Shown piece by piece: positions 24,916 to 32,305 of a DNA stretch of 64,000 bases. Source of the stretch: an uncultured Bacteroidales bacterium (GTDB lineage Bacteria; Bacteroidota; Bacteroidia; Bacteroidales; P3); the NCBI GenBank assembly GCA_900319865.1, contig ONQD01000004.1, forward strand, positions 1-64,000, read 5' to 3'. A program made the position numbers and the translations under genes. The notes below the pieces were generated by a model. It did no database searches. It was not told the origin of the DNA and saw only the letters and a list, made by a program, of their open reading frames with translations. Positions within the stretch are counted from its first letter, which is position 1. Every line of letters starts with the position of its first letter.

Positions 24916-26697
24916 TCAGTTTATGCCTAATTCAGTTTTTGCCTTTTCTCGTATCATAGAAACAATGGTTTCATTGTCTCGTGATTGTAAAAGGGCGGAA
25001 TACAAGTCATTTGCAATTCTGACCTTTTGTGGGTCGTATGGCGACATAAAATTGTTGGGATTAAGTTTTGTGAGTAGTTCATCAACACTCTTTTCGTTGC
25101 TGCTTGTTTCTGTAGACCTGTTCAGCGATATATCAAGGTTAAACTTATTCTTCAGCGGCTTTTTCTTCCGTTTGAGAACAGTCACTACCACCCAATACAG
25201 CAGGAATGGGACGATAAGGGCTGCACCGTTGTACAAGACCCTGTAGAACCCAGTTTTGAATATTTTACTACCGACAAAGTAAGTCTTTATTATTTTCCAA
25301 TGTGCGAATGCTCTCCCTCCTCCATAGTTTTTCCATCTCTCATATTCATCAATATTACGTTTTCTCGCATTAATTTTGTGGAACTTAGAATTCAAATTCT
25401 GTAACTTGTCTATTTTATATGCGTTGTTCCGATCTATTACGTCAGTATTTGTCCAACTGTAATAAAAATATTCAAATAGACTTTCAGGGGAATCCCAATT
25501 TTCGTGGAACAGACCGACGGCATACGGTGTAATAGATTGTTCTATAATACTGTCGCCCATATTCTCGAAGTACCTAATTTCCCATCCTCCTGTCGCCTTA
25601 TAGTAGGCCACTATTCTTCCATATTGCTGTTCATACGCGGTCGTGTCGGTTGAGGTGTTTTTCGGCAATGCGGCTCGTTCATACCCTACAATCGTGTAGC
25701 TGTCGCCACATGTGCCGAAATACTTTTTGCTTTCAAAGATGTCTTCGTTTATCTGGTTTTTGATATCATTCAAGCTTGCGTCTATTTTGTCATTAAGGCG
25801 GATATTGGCCACAATGACGAAAATGGCTGCTGTAATTACGTAGCCCAGCAAATAATATTTCTTCTGTTTTATCCAAGACCAGACTTTTGTTAGTTTCTCC
25901 TTCATGATTTCTTTATTATTTGATTGTTTCTGTGGAGTCATGTTATTCAATTCATCTTGCACACTATCTTCCATTCGTTTCTTTCTCTTCCTGTTGATAA
26001 CTGACATAGTGATTACAGCACTCAACATTATAATGGTTAATATCGAAAAACACCATACATGGATATTTGTTATGTTATCTCTTATCTTATATCGTATAAC
26101 ATCAAGTGCACTAGCGTATGGGTTAGGGCCGTCATATCCGACATAATACAATTCAGCCAAAGTCGAAGAATCAGCTGAATTAATATCATCTGGGAAACTG
26201 GTGCCTTGTTTATTTAATTCTCTTGCAATATAAGCATTACGAACCAAGTCTTTCGACCAATTGCGGCTTTCGTATTTAGCTCTATTTTTTTCCCAATATT
26301 CCTCAAAATTCTGAGGTGATATTTTATTATATTTTGGTGTGTGCCTTTTCGTTTGTTCTTGCCGGGCGTATGGGTTAGGGCCGTCGAAGCCCTCGTCATA
26401 GAGGCGGCGTAATGTATTATTGTCAAAAGTTGTAGGATTGTCTCCAAAGTCAGCTCCTTGTTCACGTAATTTTTTTGTGATGTAAAGCTGTTCTGCCAAT
26501 TCTTTTGAATAACCATTTGATTCAGCCCATGAACGGTTTCTGTTATACCAGTCGTCCAATTGTGAGGGCGTAATTTTTGTGTATTTAGACGTGTTGGAAT
26601 TAGAATTGGTTATTGCGTTAACAAGAAACCACGCACCAACCATGCTTATAAGCCATGCGACAATGATGATGGGGATAATATACTTTCTATTCTTCAT
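24916..26697 (-). CDS. Membrane protein with duplicated ~70-aa GPNPYA modules
   Basis: A 593-aa protein. After an N-terminal TM helix (YIIPIIIVAWLISMVGAWFL) come two tandem modules of about 70 residues: KITPSQLDDWYNRNRSW...GFDGPNPYA and KISPQNFEEYWEKNRAKY...GYDGPNPYA. Three further TM segments follow (VWCFSILTIIMLSAVITM, YYLLGYVITAAIFVIVAN and, near 500, GAALIVPFLLYWVVVTVL), with an extracytoplasmic-looking domain between the second and third. The C-terminus is a soluble helical tail with a short repeat-like NNFMSPYDPQKVRIANDL. The module shape is not one I recognise. It is the first gene of the AT-rich trio, with a long leader. Confidence 0.65.
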   Translation of the reverse strand: MKNRKYIIPIIIVAWLISMVGAWFLVNAITNSNSNTSKYTKITPSQLDDWYNRNRSWAESNGYSKELAEQLYITKKLREQGADFGDNPTTFDNNTLRRLYDEGFDGPNPYARQEQTKRHTPKYNKISPQNFEEYWEKNRAKYESRNWSKDLVRNAYIARELNKQGTSFPDDINSADSSTLAELYYVGYDGPNPYASALDVIRYKIRDNITNIHVWCFSILTIIMLSAVITMSVINRKRKKRMEDSVQDELNNMTPQKQSNNKEIMKEKLTKVWSWIKQKKYYLLGYVITAAIFVIVANIRLNDKIDASLNDIKNQINEDIFESKKYFGTCGDSYTIVGYERAALPKNTSTDTTAYEQQYGRIVAYYKATGGWEIRYFENMGDSIIEQSITPYAVGLFHENWDSPESLFEYFYYSWTNTDVIDRNNAYKIDKLQNLNSKFHKINARKRNIDEYERWKNYGGGRAFAHWKIIKTYFVGSKIFKTGFYRVLYNGAALIVPFLLYWVVVTVLKRKKKPLKNKFNLDISLNRSTETSSNEKSVDELLTKLNPNNFMSPYDPQKVRIANDLYSALLQSRDNETIVSMIREKAKTELGIN

Positions 26698-27183
26698 GAT
26701 TCATTATTTCTCATATGCATACCGCTAGGTAAGTCAGACTATTTCTGACCAAAACATTTTAAGACTCACGGACATATTGAAGAGGTGGGATATTGGTTTT
26801 GTCAAATATGCAATCCTGGTATCTCGAAGACTCACTCCTATGCGTCAGTGTGTTATGTTGTTCGTTTTGCATGTTTGTATCTTGCTGTTGTCTTTGTCTG
26901 TCGATGGTGTATAGCCTATCATGGGAACACCCCAACGACGTTGCAAAGATACGAATTTTTTACCAATCGGCAGGGATTTTTCATAAATATTTGACAAAGC
27001 CGGAGTATCGGGAGTTGTGTGTCGGCGAATGTTTTTTCTTAAAAAACGTGAAATCCGCGACGGACAGATTTATTTTTGTTATTTGTATTAGGAGAGCCAA
27101 CCAATTTCTTTTGAAAAAAAACTCCCATCCCTTTAAACCTTGTTGAATTTAGATATATAAGAATATAAATAAACGATTAATAT
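26698..27183. other. Long leader and promoter of the membrane-protein gene
   Basis: Non-coding, AT-rich. A minus-strand -7 box TATCTTTG (26951-26944) would give a leader of about 240 nt for the 593-aa gene. The plus-strand frame 26793-27146 encodes a Cys/Phe/Leu-rich string of poor quality and is probably not a gene. Confidence 0.5.
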
Positions 27184-27357
27184 ATGGATAAAATGTTTAA
27201 AATTATTATTTTAATTGTAAAAATGATGTTGTTTGTAGTAGCAATTATTGAGCATGCTACAAATAATGCCACATTATTTGTTTTTGCAATCGTTTTTCAT
27301 TTTGCTATTGTATGCTATGAATGTTACGAATGTTATCAATTTTTTCGACGCGAATGA
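27184..27357 (+). CDS. Possible 57-aa membrane protein
   Basis: The frame MDKMFKIIILIVKMMLFVV...HFAIVCYECYECYQFFRRE predicts two short membrane helices with a small polar turn (EHATNNAT) and a Cys/Tyr-rich, positively charged end. The context upstream is A-rich as for other starts here, but I see no clear promoter. A hairpin 20 bp past the stop could end its transcript. It stands alone between divergent units. It might be a small toxin or membrane peptide; the evidence is only the reading frame and hydropathy. Confidence 0.35.
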   Translation: MDKMFKIIILIVKMMLFVVAIIEHATNNATLFVFAIVFHFAIVCYECYECYQFFRRE

Positions 27358-27377
27358 ATGTCGACCGTAACCGATAA

Positions 27378-27408
27378 ATGATTATGTGTCAATACGACAC
27401 ATAATCAT
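27378..27408 (+). terminator. Hairpin after the small membrane ORF
   Basis: A 13-bp perfect stem ATGATTATGTGTC/GACACATAATCAT (27378-27390 with 27396-27408) with a 5-nt loop. There is no strong T run on either side, so it may be a processing or regulatory hairpin rather than a terminator. Confidence 0.45.
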
Positions 27409-27477
27409 TATCGTATGTTTATCCTGATGTGCGGGTCCGCAGTGGGTGCCGACCGGCTAATGTGAAAGCTAAAAATG

Positions 27478-27505
27478 AACTGTAGCACTGTAGCAACTGC
27501 AACGC
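27478..27505 (+). repeat. CTGTAGCA-type iterated repeat
   Basis: AACTGTAGCACTGTAGCAAC followed by TGCAACG. The same text occurs inside the primase gene at 20990-21016 and inverted at about 27691-27722. The surrounding 27409-27700 has no believable gene. Confidence 0.7.
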
Positions 27506-27704
27506 TGGCGGATTGATTAATGCTGGCTCCGCCAGCGGGATACAAACCCCACCACTCGCGTGGCACCCCATTGAAAAGCGGACGCCGCCGGCGCGCAGGG
27601 GATGGAGGCGGCGGCTGAGGGCGACAACTGCTTGGGTGTGAATGGTGTGCACGGGAATAGGGGTGCATTGAGGATGAGGGCGGGGTTGTTGCGGCGTTGC
27701 AGTG

Positions 27705-27840
27705 CTACAGTTGCTACAGTTGTTAGGAGGACTATACAGGGTCCGAGTTATACTTTATATTATATATTATATATATAATATATAATATAAAAATATTTTT
27801 GGGCATGGGAATGGGGGATTATGAACTGTAGCAACTGTAG
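27705..27840. repeat. Concentric inverted repeats around a 38-bp AT palindrome
   Basis: CTACAGTTGCTACAGTT (27705-27721) and its reverse complement (27824-27840) flank a perfect 38-bp A/T palindrome (27754-27791). Both pairs have the same centre, 27772.5, and the spacers on either side are both 32 nt but not complementary to each other. Such symmetry can extrude as a cruciform or bind a dimeric protein. Confidence 0.8.
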
Positions 27841-27847
27841 CGGTGTA

Positions 27848-28060
27848 GCATTTTTTTTTGGGGGGGGTGGTCGGACTTGTCCGACGAAAGGGGGGTGTGA
27901 GGGTTGTGTGTAGGGTCGGTGGGGGGTCGGTGCGGGTTTGGTTGCTTGGCGAAGGCTGGGTGAGGGCACAGGGCGGTGTCGGGGGTGGTGCGGCTGGTTT
28001 TTGGGTTGGGGGGTGGGCGCTGGGGTTGGCAAAAGTTTTTTTGATTTTTTTTTTGGGCGG
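27848..28060 (+). other. G-run-rich segment, G-quadruplex-prone
   Basis: The plus strand has many runs of three to eight G (for example GGGGGGGG near 27860, GGGGGG near 27890, repeated GGGG/GGG to 28060). Open frames here on both strands are low-complexity (G/V/W or P/T/K only) and not genes. The segment ends just before the promoter of the DUF6266 gene. It also holds a short TCGGACTTGTCCGA palindrome. Confidence 0.6.
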
Positions 28061-28086
28061 GGCTTTAGACCGCAACGGGAGGGGTG

Positions 28087-28094
28087 TATTTTTG
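28087..28094 (+). promoter_or_regulatory. -7 element of the DUF6266 gene
   Basis: TATTTTTG, with TTTA (28064-28067) in the -33 position at 19 bp. The leader to the start codon is about 50 nt. Confidence 0.55.
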
Positions 28095-28148
28095 CAGCGT
28101 GTTTCGAAACCACAAGAACTGAGTTATTAACCTAAAACAAAACGAATT

Positions 28149-29024
28149 ATGGCAATTTTCAATGGAATCGGGAGCAATCTCCGCGGCAGTGCCGGCAACT
28201 GGACTTTCACACGCCTGGCAGGCCAAACGATTGCAAAACAGAAGGTGAACACCAAGGGTACGAGTCCGCGTACTTTCGCCCAGATGGTGCGCCGCGTGGC
28301 GTGGGCCAACATCGTGAACATGTGGCGCGCTTTCGAGGGGCTGGACCGCCCCAGTTTCGAGGGACGCGACCCACGTCACAGCGACTTCAACGAGTTTATG
28401 GGTGCCAATCTGGATGTGGTGCCTGTGTTCCTGGACAAGGAGGAGGCGCGCGCTGGCGGCTGTGTGGCGGCTCCCTACCAGGTGACCCGCGGCAGCCTGC
28501 CCAGCATAGGGCTGGAGAGCGGCGACGGCGGAGTGGTGAAGACCTCGGTGCAGCTAGGCGACCTGGTGATTGGCAGCAACACCACCGTGGCCGAGTTCAG
28601 CACCGCCGTGTTGACCAACAACCGCGATTTCGCGGCAGGCGACAATATCACGGTGTTTGTGGTGCACCAGCTGTTGGACGCCGCAACTGGGGTGCCCCGC
28701 GTGGAGGTGAGCGAGAGCAATGTGACCCTTGACCCTGAGGATTCGGTGACGCTGCTTTACGACACCGCGATGCAAGAGGCATTCAGCACGGTGGACGGGG
28801 TGCTGGGCATGAGCGGCAGCATGGACGGCGCAGTGGTGTACATCCACAGCCGCAAGACGGCAAGCGGCACCGCGGTGAGCACTCAGCGACTGCTGGCAAA
28901 GAACGCCATCCTGGCTTCTTATCAGACGGCCACCAAACGCGACGAGGCCATCGCCTCGTATGGCGGAAAGACCCAGCCGCTGTATCTCACCCCCAACGGC
29001 AACGATGTGGAGGTGCAGCACTAG
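28149..29024 (+). CDS. DUF6266-like protein
   Basis: A 291-aa protein with the conserved start GIGSNLRGSAGNWTFTRLAGQTIAKQKV and SPRTFAQMVRRVAWANIVNMWRAF, as in the Bacteroidota family DUF6266. After the helical N-terminal part (about 1-80), the rest is beta-rich (VVKTSVQLGDLVIGSNTTV, ITVFVVHQLLDAATGVPRVEV). No signal peptide. The function is unknown; the shape recalls phage structural or Ig-like proteins. It is a single-gene unit with its own promoter and strong terminator, and its codon use is GC-rich, unlike the AT-rich genes to its left. Confidence 0.75.
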   Translation: MAIFNGIGSNLRGSAGNWTFTRLAGQTIAKQKVNTKGTSPRTFAQMVRRVAWANIVNMWRAFEGLDRPSFEGRDPRHSDFNEFMGANLDVVPVFLDKEEARAGGCVAAPYQVTRGSLPSIGLESGDGGVVKTSVQLGDLVIGSNTTVAEFSTAVLTNNRDFAAGDNITVFVVHQLLDAATGVPRVEVSESNVTLDPEDSVTLLYDTAMQEAFSTVDGVLGMSGSMDGAVVYIHSRKTASGTAVSTQRLLAKNAILASYQTATKRDEAIASYGGKTQPLYLTPNGNDVEVQH

Positions 29025-29049
29025 GGTGCCGGAGGGTGGACTGGTGTTG

Positions 29050-29078
29050 GGGCAGCCGAGAACGGCTGCCCTTTTTTT
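29050..29078 (+). terminator. Intrinsic terminator of the DUF6266 gene
   Basis: GGGCAGCCG/CGGCTGCCC (29050-29058 with 29063-29071) with an AGAA loop and seven T. It is followed by a GGTCGGACG repeat (29080-29104). Confidence 0.9.
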
Positions 29079-29120
29079 GTCGGACGGGTCGGACGGGTCG
29101 GACGGCGGGGGCTGCGGGGC

Positions 29121-31502
29121 TTAGAGGCAGAGCTGGATGCCGGCTTCGAAGCGGGGGAGGTTCAGCTTGAAGGCTGTGGGGCTGGTGGGGTCGGAAGTGT
29201 AGCTGGTGGTCAGGCCGGTGAGGCGGTAGCGGCAGTAGATGCCGATGGCATCGTAGGAGAAGCGGGTGGTGACGCCGAAGTTGAACTTGTAGTTGTCCTG
29301 ATATTCGGGATTGTAGACGGTGCTGTTGGCACTTTCGGCATGACTGTAGAGTTTGCCCTCACGGACATAATGGTATCCGCCGTAGGAGACATAGGCTCCG
29401 AGATCCCAGTGGACTCCCTTGCCGAGCATTCCGCCACCAACAAAGCGTACACGCTGGAACAGCTCGAGGCTGCCCTCGTCGAAGATGTAGTATTTCTTGC
29501 TGGGGTTGTTCGCTAAAGCGAAGAGGTTGTCGAGGCGGTTAGGTTTGTCGGGGGCGAAATTGAACCGTGTGGTGGCATATTCAAGTCCGATGCCGATGCT
29601 GTAGGCCTTGGCCACGCGGTCGAGCATACGGATGCCGATATGCATAGCGGGCGAGAAGAATTTGCATTCCTGCTCCTGCGAACTGAGGCTGAACATGTTT
29701 CCTGCCATGAGGTAGAAGTCCCAATAGATGTTGCTGACATCCCAGCCGTCCTTATACGATTTCTGCACAAGGGTGAGGTCGTTACCGGTGATTCTCTGTA
29801 CTATATCGTCGTTGTTCTGTATGATATAACCGGGGCGGGAGAAACTGCACTTGGTGTCGAACCCCGAGACGGCGAGGAGTTGGTTCTGCTTGTCGGTGAG
29901 GCGGAAAGAGGCGGTGTAGCCGTTGTACCACACGTTGAGTGTGCGGCGGTAGAGCTGGTTCTTGGGGAAGCTGATGGCGCTGGCGGTGTCGATAGTATCG
30001 ATAGTGATGTGGATGTAGGCATCGAGTGTGCCCTCCTCGTTTTGCCAATTGAAGAAGATGGGGCGGCTGAGGTCTTTAGAGCCGATACTGTTGAGCAGGT
30101 GCACCTCTATGGAGTCGGCCTTCTCGACAAAGCGGAAGGTGGGGCGGGCAACGGTGTGCTGCCGCTTGTTGCAGAAATAGGAGGCTTGCGGCACGCCGTA
30201 GCCGAAGGCATAGTCGAAATAGGGGTAGAGGTCGGCGGACTTTTCGATTTCATGGAAGAGCTGCATGCCAGTGAGTCCTGGACAGGCCTGCAAGGCGCAG
30301 GCGGCAAAACCCGCCACCAGGGGGCACGAGAAGGATGTGCCGTCGACATAACTGACCGACTTGTTGGTAGAGGGGCTGGCGGCCAAGGCATGGCCGAAGG
30401 CGGAGACGTTGGGTTTGAGTGTGCCTGTGGCGCTGGGGCCGAAGGAGCTGAAAGAAATGTGTTTATAATTCTTGAGGTTGGCCTCGATACCACCCACGCA
30501 GAGCGCGCTGTCGGCATCGGCGGGGGTGATGATGGTGCGCCAATGGTTGTCGGTTGCCTCGTTGCCGGCCGAGTTGCAGACCAGAATGCCTTTACGGGCA
30601 GCCATGTTGGCGGCTTTGGCCACATAGGAAGTGCCGTTCATCTCCTGCACGTTGTAGCGTTCCTTGCCGTAGCCGAGCGAGCTGCTGATGATTTGAGCGC
30701 CGTTCTTGTCGGCCCATTCCATAGCCTGCATCCACCATACTTCCTCTTTGAAAGGCTCCATTTCCACCTCGGTGCGAGCCAGGAGGAACTCGGCACCGGT
30801 GGCCAGACCGAGGTGCCGTCCGTCGGGGGCAATGCCGGCGATGCAGCTGAGGGTCATGGTGCCGTGACTGTTCCAGCCGTAGACATCCTCCTTATTGTTG
30901 CAGAAGTTCCAGGTCTTGATGATTTGATGGTTGTCGAACAGGTGCTTGAAAGCCTGATGGGTGTTCACCTTGGGGAAACCGCCGTCGAAGACAGCAATGC
31001 GGACACCCTTGCCGTTGATGCCGAGTTGGCTGAACTGGTGGCCACCCATGCGGACCAGCTGGTCGGTGAGATTGGGGAGGGGGGAGTTGTCGGACTGGTC
31101 AGACTGGTCAGACTGGTCGGACTGGTCGGACGGGTCGGACTTGGCTAGCTGCATGTCACCGCCGATGCGGTGGGTGCCTTTGACGAAGGGCAGCTGCTGG
31201 ATGCGGCTCATCTGCTCGGGTGTGGCCATCACGGCGACGGCGTTGAGCCAGCGGGAGGTGCCCACCTCCTCGGTAGCGATAGCGTCGATTTGCGACACGT
31301 AGCCGCTGTTGAGCGGGTAGTTGCTGATGTCGTAGAGGTCGGCACCGCATTGGTTGTAACGCTCGATGGCTTTGGCGTCGAAATAAGTGTAGGGGTTGAA
31401 CGTGGTGCCCTGCTTGTCGGTGAGGAACACCCAATAGCACGACTGGCTGAAAGCCGGAAGTGCCACCATGAGAGTGAATAAGGCTAAAAGGATTTTTTTC
31501 AT
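29121..31502 (-). CDS. S8 (subtilisin) serine protease with barrel-like C-terminus
   Basis: A 793-aa exported protease with signal peptide MKKILLALFTLMVALPAFS. The catalytic triad is visible: Asp in RIAVFDGGFP, His in GWNSHGTMTLSCIAG and Ser in GTSFSCPLVAG. A DPSDQSDQSDQSDQSDN stretch near residue 130 comes from a 9-bp repeat in the propeptide-catalytic junction. Residues about 555-793 look like an outer-membrane barrel: alternating strands (GIGLEYATTRFNFAP, LGAYVSYGGYHYVRE, FNFGVTTRFSYDAIGIYCRYRL) and the closing RFEAGIQLCL. Most Bacteroidota S8 proteases instead end in a T9SS tail, and I see none here. It may be an autotransporter-like surface protease. Confidence 0.82.
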   Translation of the reverse strand: MKKILLALFTLMVALPAFSQSCYWVFLTDKQGTTFNPYTYFDAKAIERYNQCGADLYDISNYPLNSGYVSQIDAIATEEVGTSRWLNAVAVMATPEQMSRIQQLPFVKGTHRIGGDMQLAKSDPSDQSDQSDQSDQSDNSPLPNLTDQLVRMGGHQFSQLGINGKGVRIAVFDGGFPKVNTHQAFKHLFDNHQIIKTWNFCNNKEDVYGWNSHGTMTLSCIAGIAPDGRHLGLATGAEFLLARTEVEMEPFKEEVWWMQAMEWADKNGAQIISSSLGYGKERYNVQEMNGTSYVAKAANMAARKGILVCNSAGNEATDNHWRTIITPADADSALCVGGIEANLKNYKHISFSSFGPSATGTLKPNVSAFGHALAASPSTNKSVSYVDGTSFSCPLVAGFAACALQACPGLTGMQLFHEIEKSADLYPYFDYAFGYGVPQASYFCNKRQHTVARPTFRFVEKADSIEVHLLNSIGSKDLSRPIFFNWQNEEGTLDAYIHITIDTIDTASAISFPKNQLYRRTLNVWYNGYTASFRLTDKQNQLLAVSGFDTKCSFSRPGYIIQNNDDIVQRITGNDLTLVQKSYKDGWDVSNIYWDFYLMAGNMFSLSSQEQECKFFSPAMHIGIRMLDRVAKAYSIGIGLEYATTRFNFAPDKPNRLDNLFALANNPSKKYYIFDEGSLELFQRVRFVGGGMLGKGVHWDLGAYVSYGGYHYVREGKLYSHAESANSTVYNPEYQDNYKFNFGVTTRFSYDAIGIYCRYRLTGLTTSYTSDPTSPTAFKLNLPRFEAGIQLCL
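31091..31140 (-). repeat. 9-bp SDQ repeat in the S8 protease gene
   Basis: A GGACTGGTC-type 9-bp repeat in frame, coding SDPSDQSDQSDQSDQSD. The same 9-bp text occurs at 29080-29104 (non-coding) and 48400-48455 (another gene). Confidence 0.85.
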
Positions 31503-31572
31503 GTTATTATTGTTCTAATGTTTTGCTTTCATACAATTTGAGGACTAGGGGATAGATGGATAGAGTTCATCA

Positions 31573-32304
31573 CTATTGCAAGACGGAATGTAGTATCTCA
31601 TGCGATTTGAAGTTACGAAATTCGGCCAAATGCATTTGGAAGTATTCTATGAGGCGGTTAATCAGTTCCGTGCGCTGCGAGAGTGAGGCCAACGGTAGGG
31701 GAGCCCCGCTGTTCACCGACTGCAAGTAGCAGTGCAGCAACTGCGAGGAGGAGGCGTCGAGGGTTTGTTCGCCCGAATATTGAAACCGGCCGCCCACCAT
31801 ATCGAAGAGCGGTTCGCGGAGGCTGTAGTTGTCCAAGGGCTCAATGCCCAGATGGCGCGACACCGAAAGCATGAACGTAATGGGCAGTTGGCTGCTGTTT
31901 CCCGCCCCCTTCCTGGCGATGGTATCCACCACATAGTCGAACAATTCGGGCATGGGCTCCTCCTCGCGGAGGGTCTTGTAGAGCACTTCAGTCATAAAAA
32001 AGCGCAGGGCGTGCCTCGTCATCTCGTCGGCGGGGCTGGCCGCCACCCACACATCGCTCCCCCTGTGGGGCGCCACCTCTTTCATGTAATTAATCTGGTT
32101 CTTGGGATTGTTGTAGACCACCAAGTCCAGATAGCTCAACGGCTGGAGCAGATTCTGTTTCACCTTTCCCCCACCCTTCCGGACACCTTTCAGCATATAG
32201 GAACGCACCCCCAGCTGGCGGGTGAATATCTTGGCTATCACCGAAGTCTCCGAATAGTTTGTGGTGTGCAGCACCAAAGCCTCTGTGGAAAGCGTGGGTA
32301 TCAT
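31573..32304 (-). CDS. recO: DNA repair protein RecO
   Basis: This 243-aa protein is a RecO: an N-terminal OB fold (TEALVLHTTNYSETSVIAKIFT, GVRSYMLKGVRKGGG) and a helical C-terminal part (LPITFMLSVSRHLGIEPL, FDMVGGRFQY). RecO helps load RecA on SSB-coated DNA in the RecFOR gap-repair pathway. The zinc-finger cysteines found in some RecO proteins are absent. It begins 1 bp after the stop of the PorZ-like gene, the last gene of the gmk-mreC-mreD-porZ-recO run. Confidence 0.92.
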   Translation of the reverse strand: MIPTLSTEALVLHTTNYSETSVIAKIFTRQLGVRSYMLKGVRKGGGKVKQNLLQPLSYLDLVVYNNPKNQINYMKEVAPHRGSDVWVAASPADEMTRHALRFFMTEVLYKTLREEEPMPELFDYVVDTIARKGAGNSSQLPITFMLSVSRHLGIEPLDNYSLREPLFDMVGGRFQYSGEQTLDASSSQLLHCYLQSVNSGAPLPLASLSQRTELINRLIEYFQMHLAEFRNFKSHEILHSVLQ

Positions 32305-32305
32305 G

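Noticed and set aside
26785-27146. Plus-strand ORFs of 69 and 117 aa
   Set aside because: Cys/Phe-rich composition without domains; the region holds the minus-strand promoter and leader of the 593-aa gene.
27408-28135. ORFs of 65-117 aa on both strands
   Set aside because: Low-complexity products (Pro/Thr/Lys or Gly/Val/Trp) from G-rich or repeat DNA.
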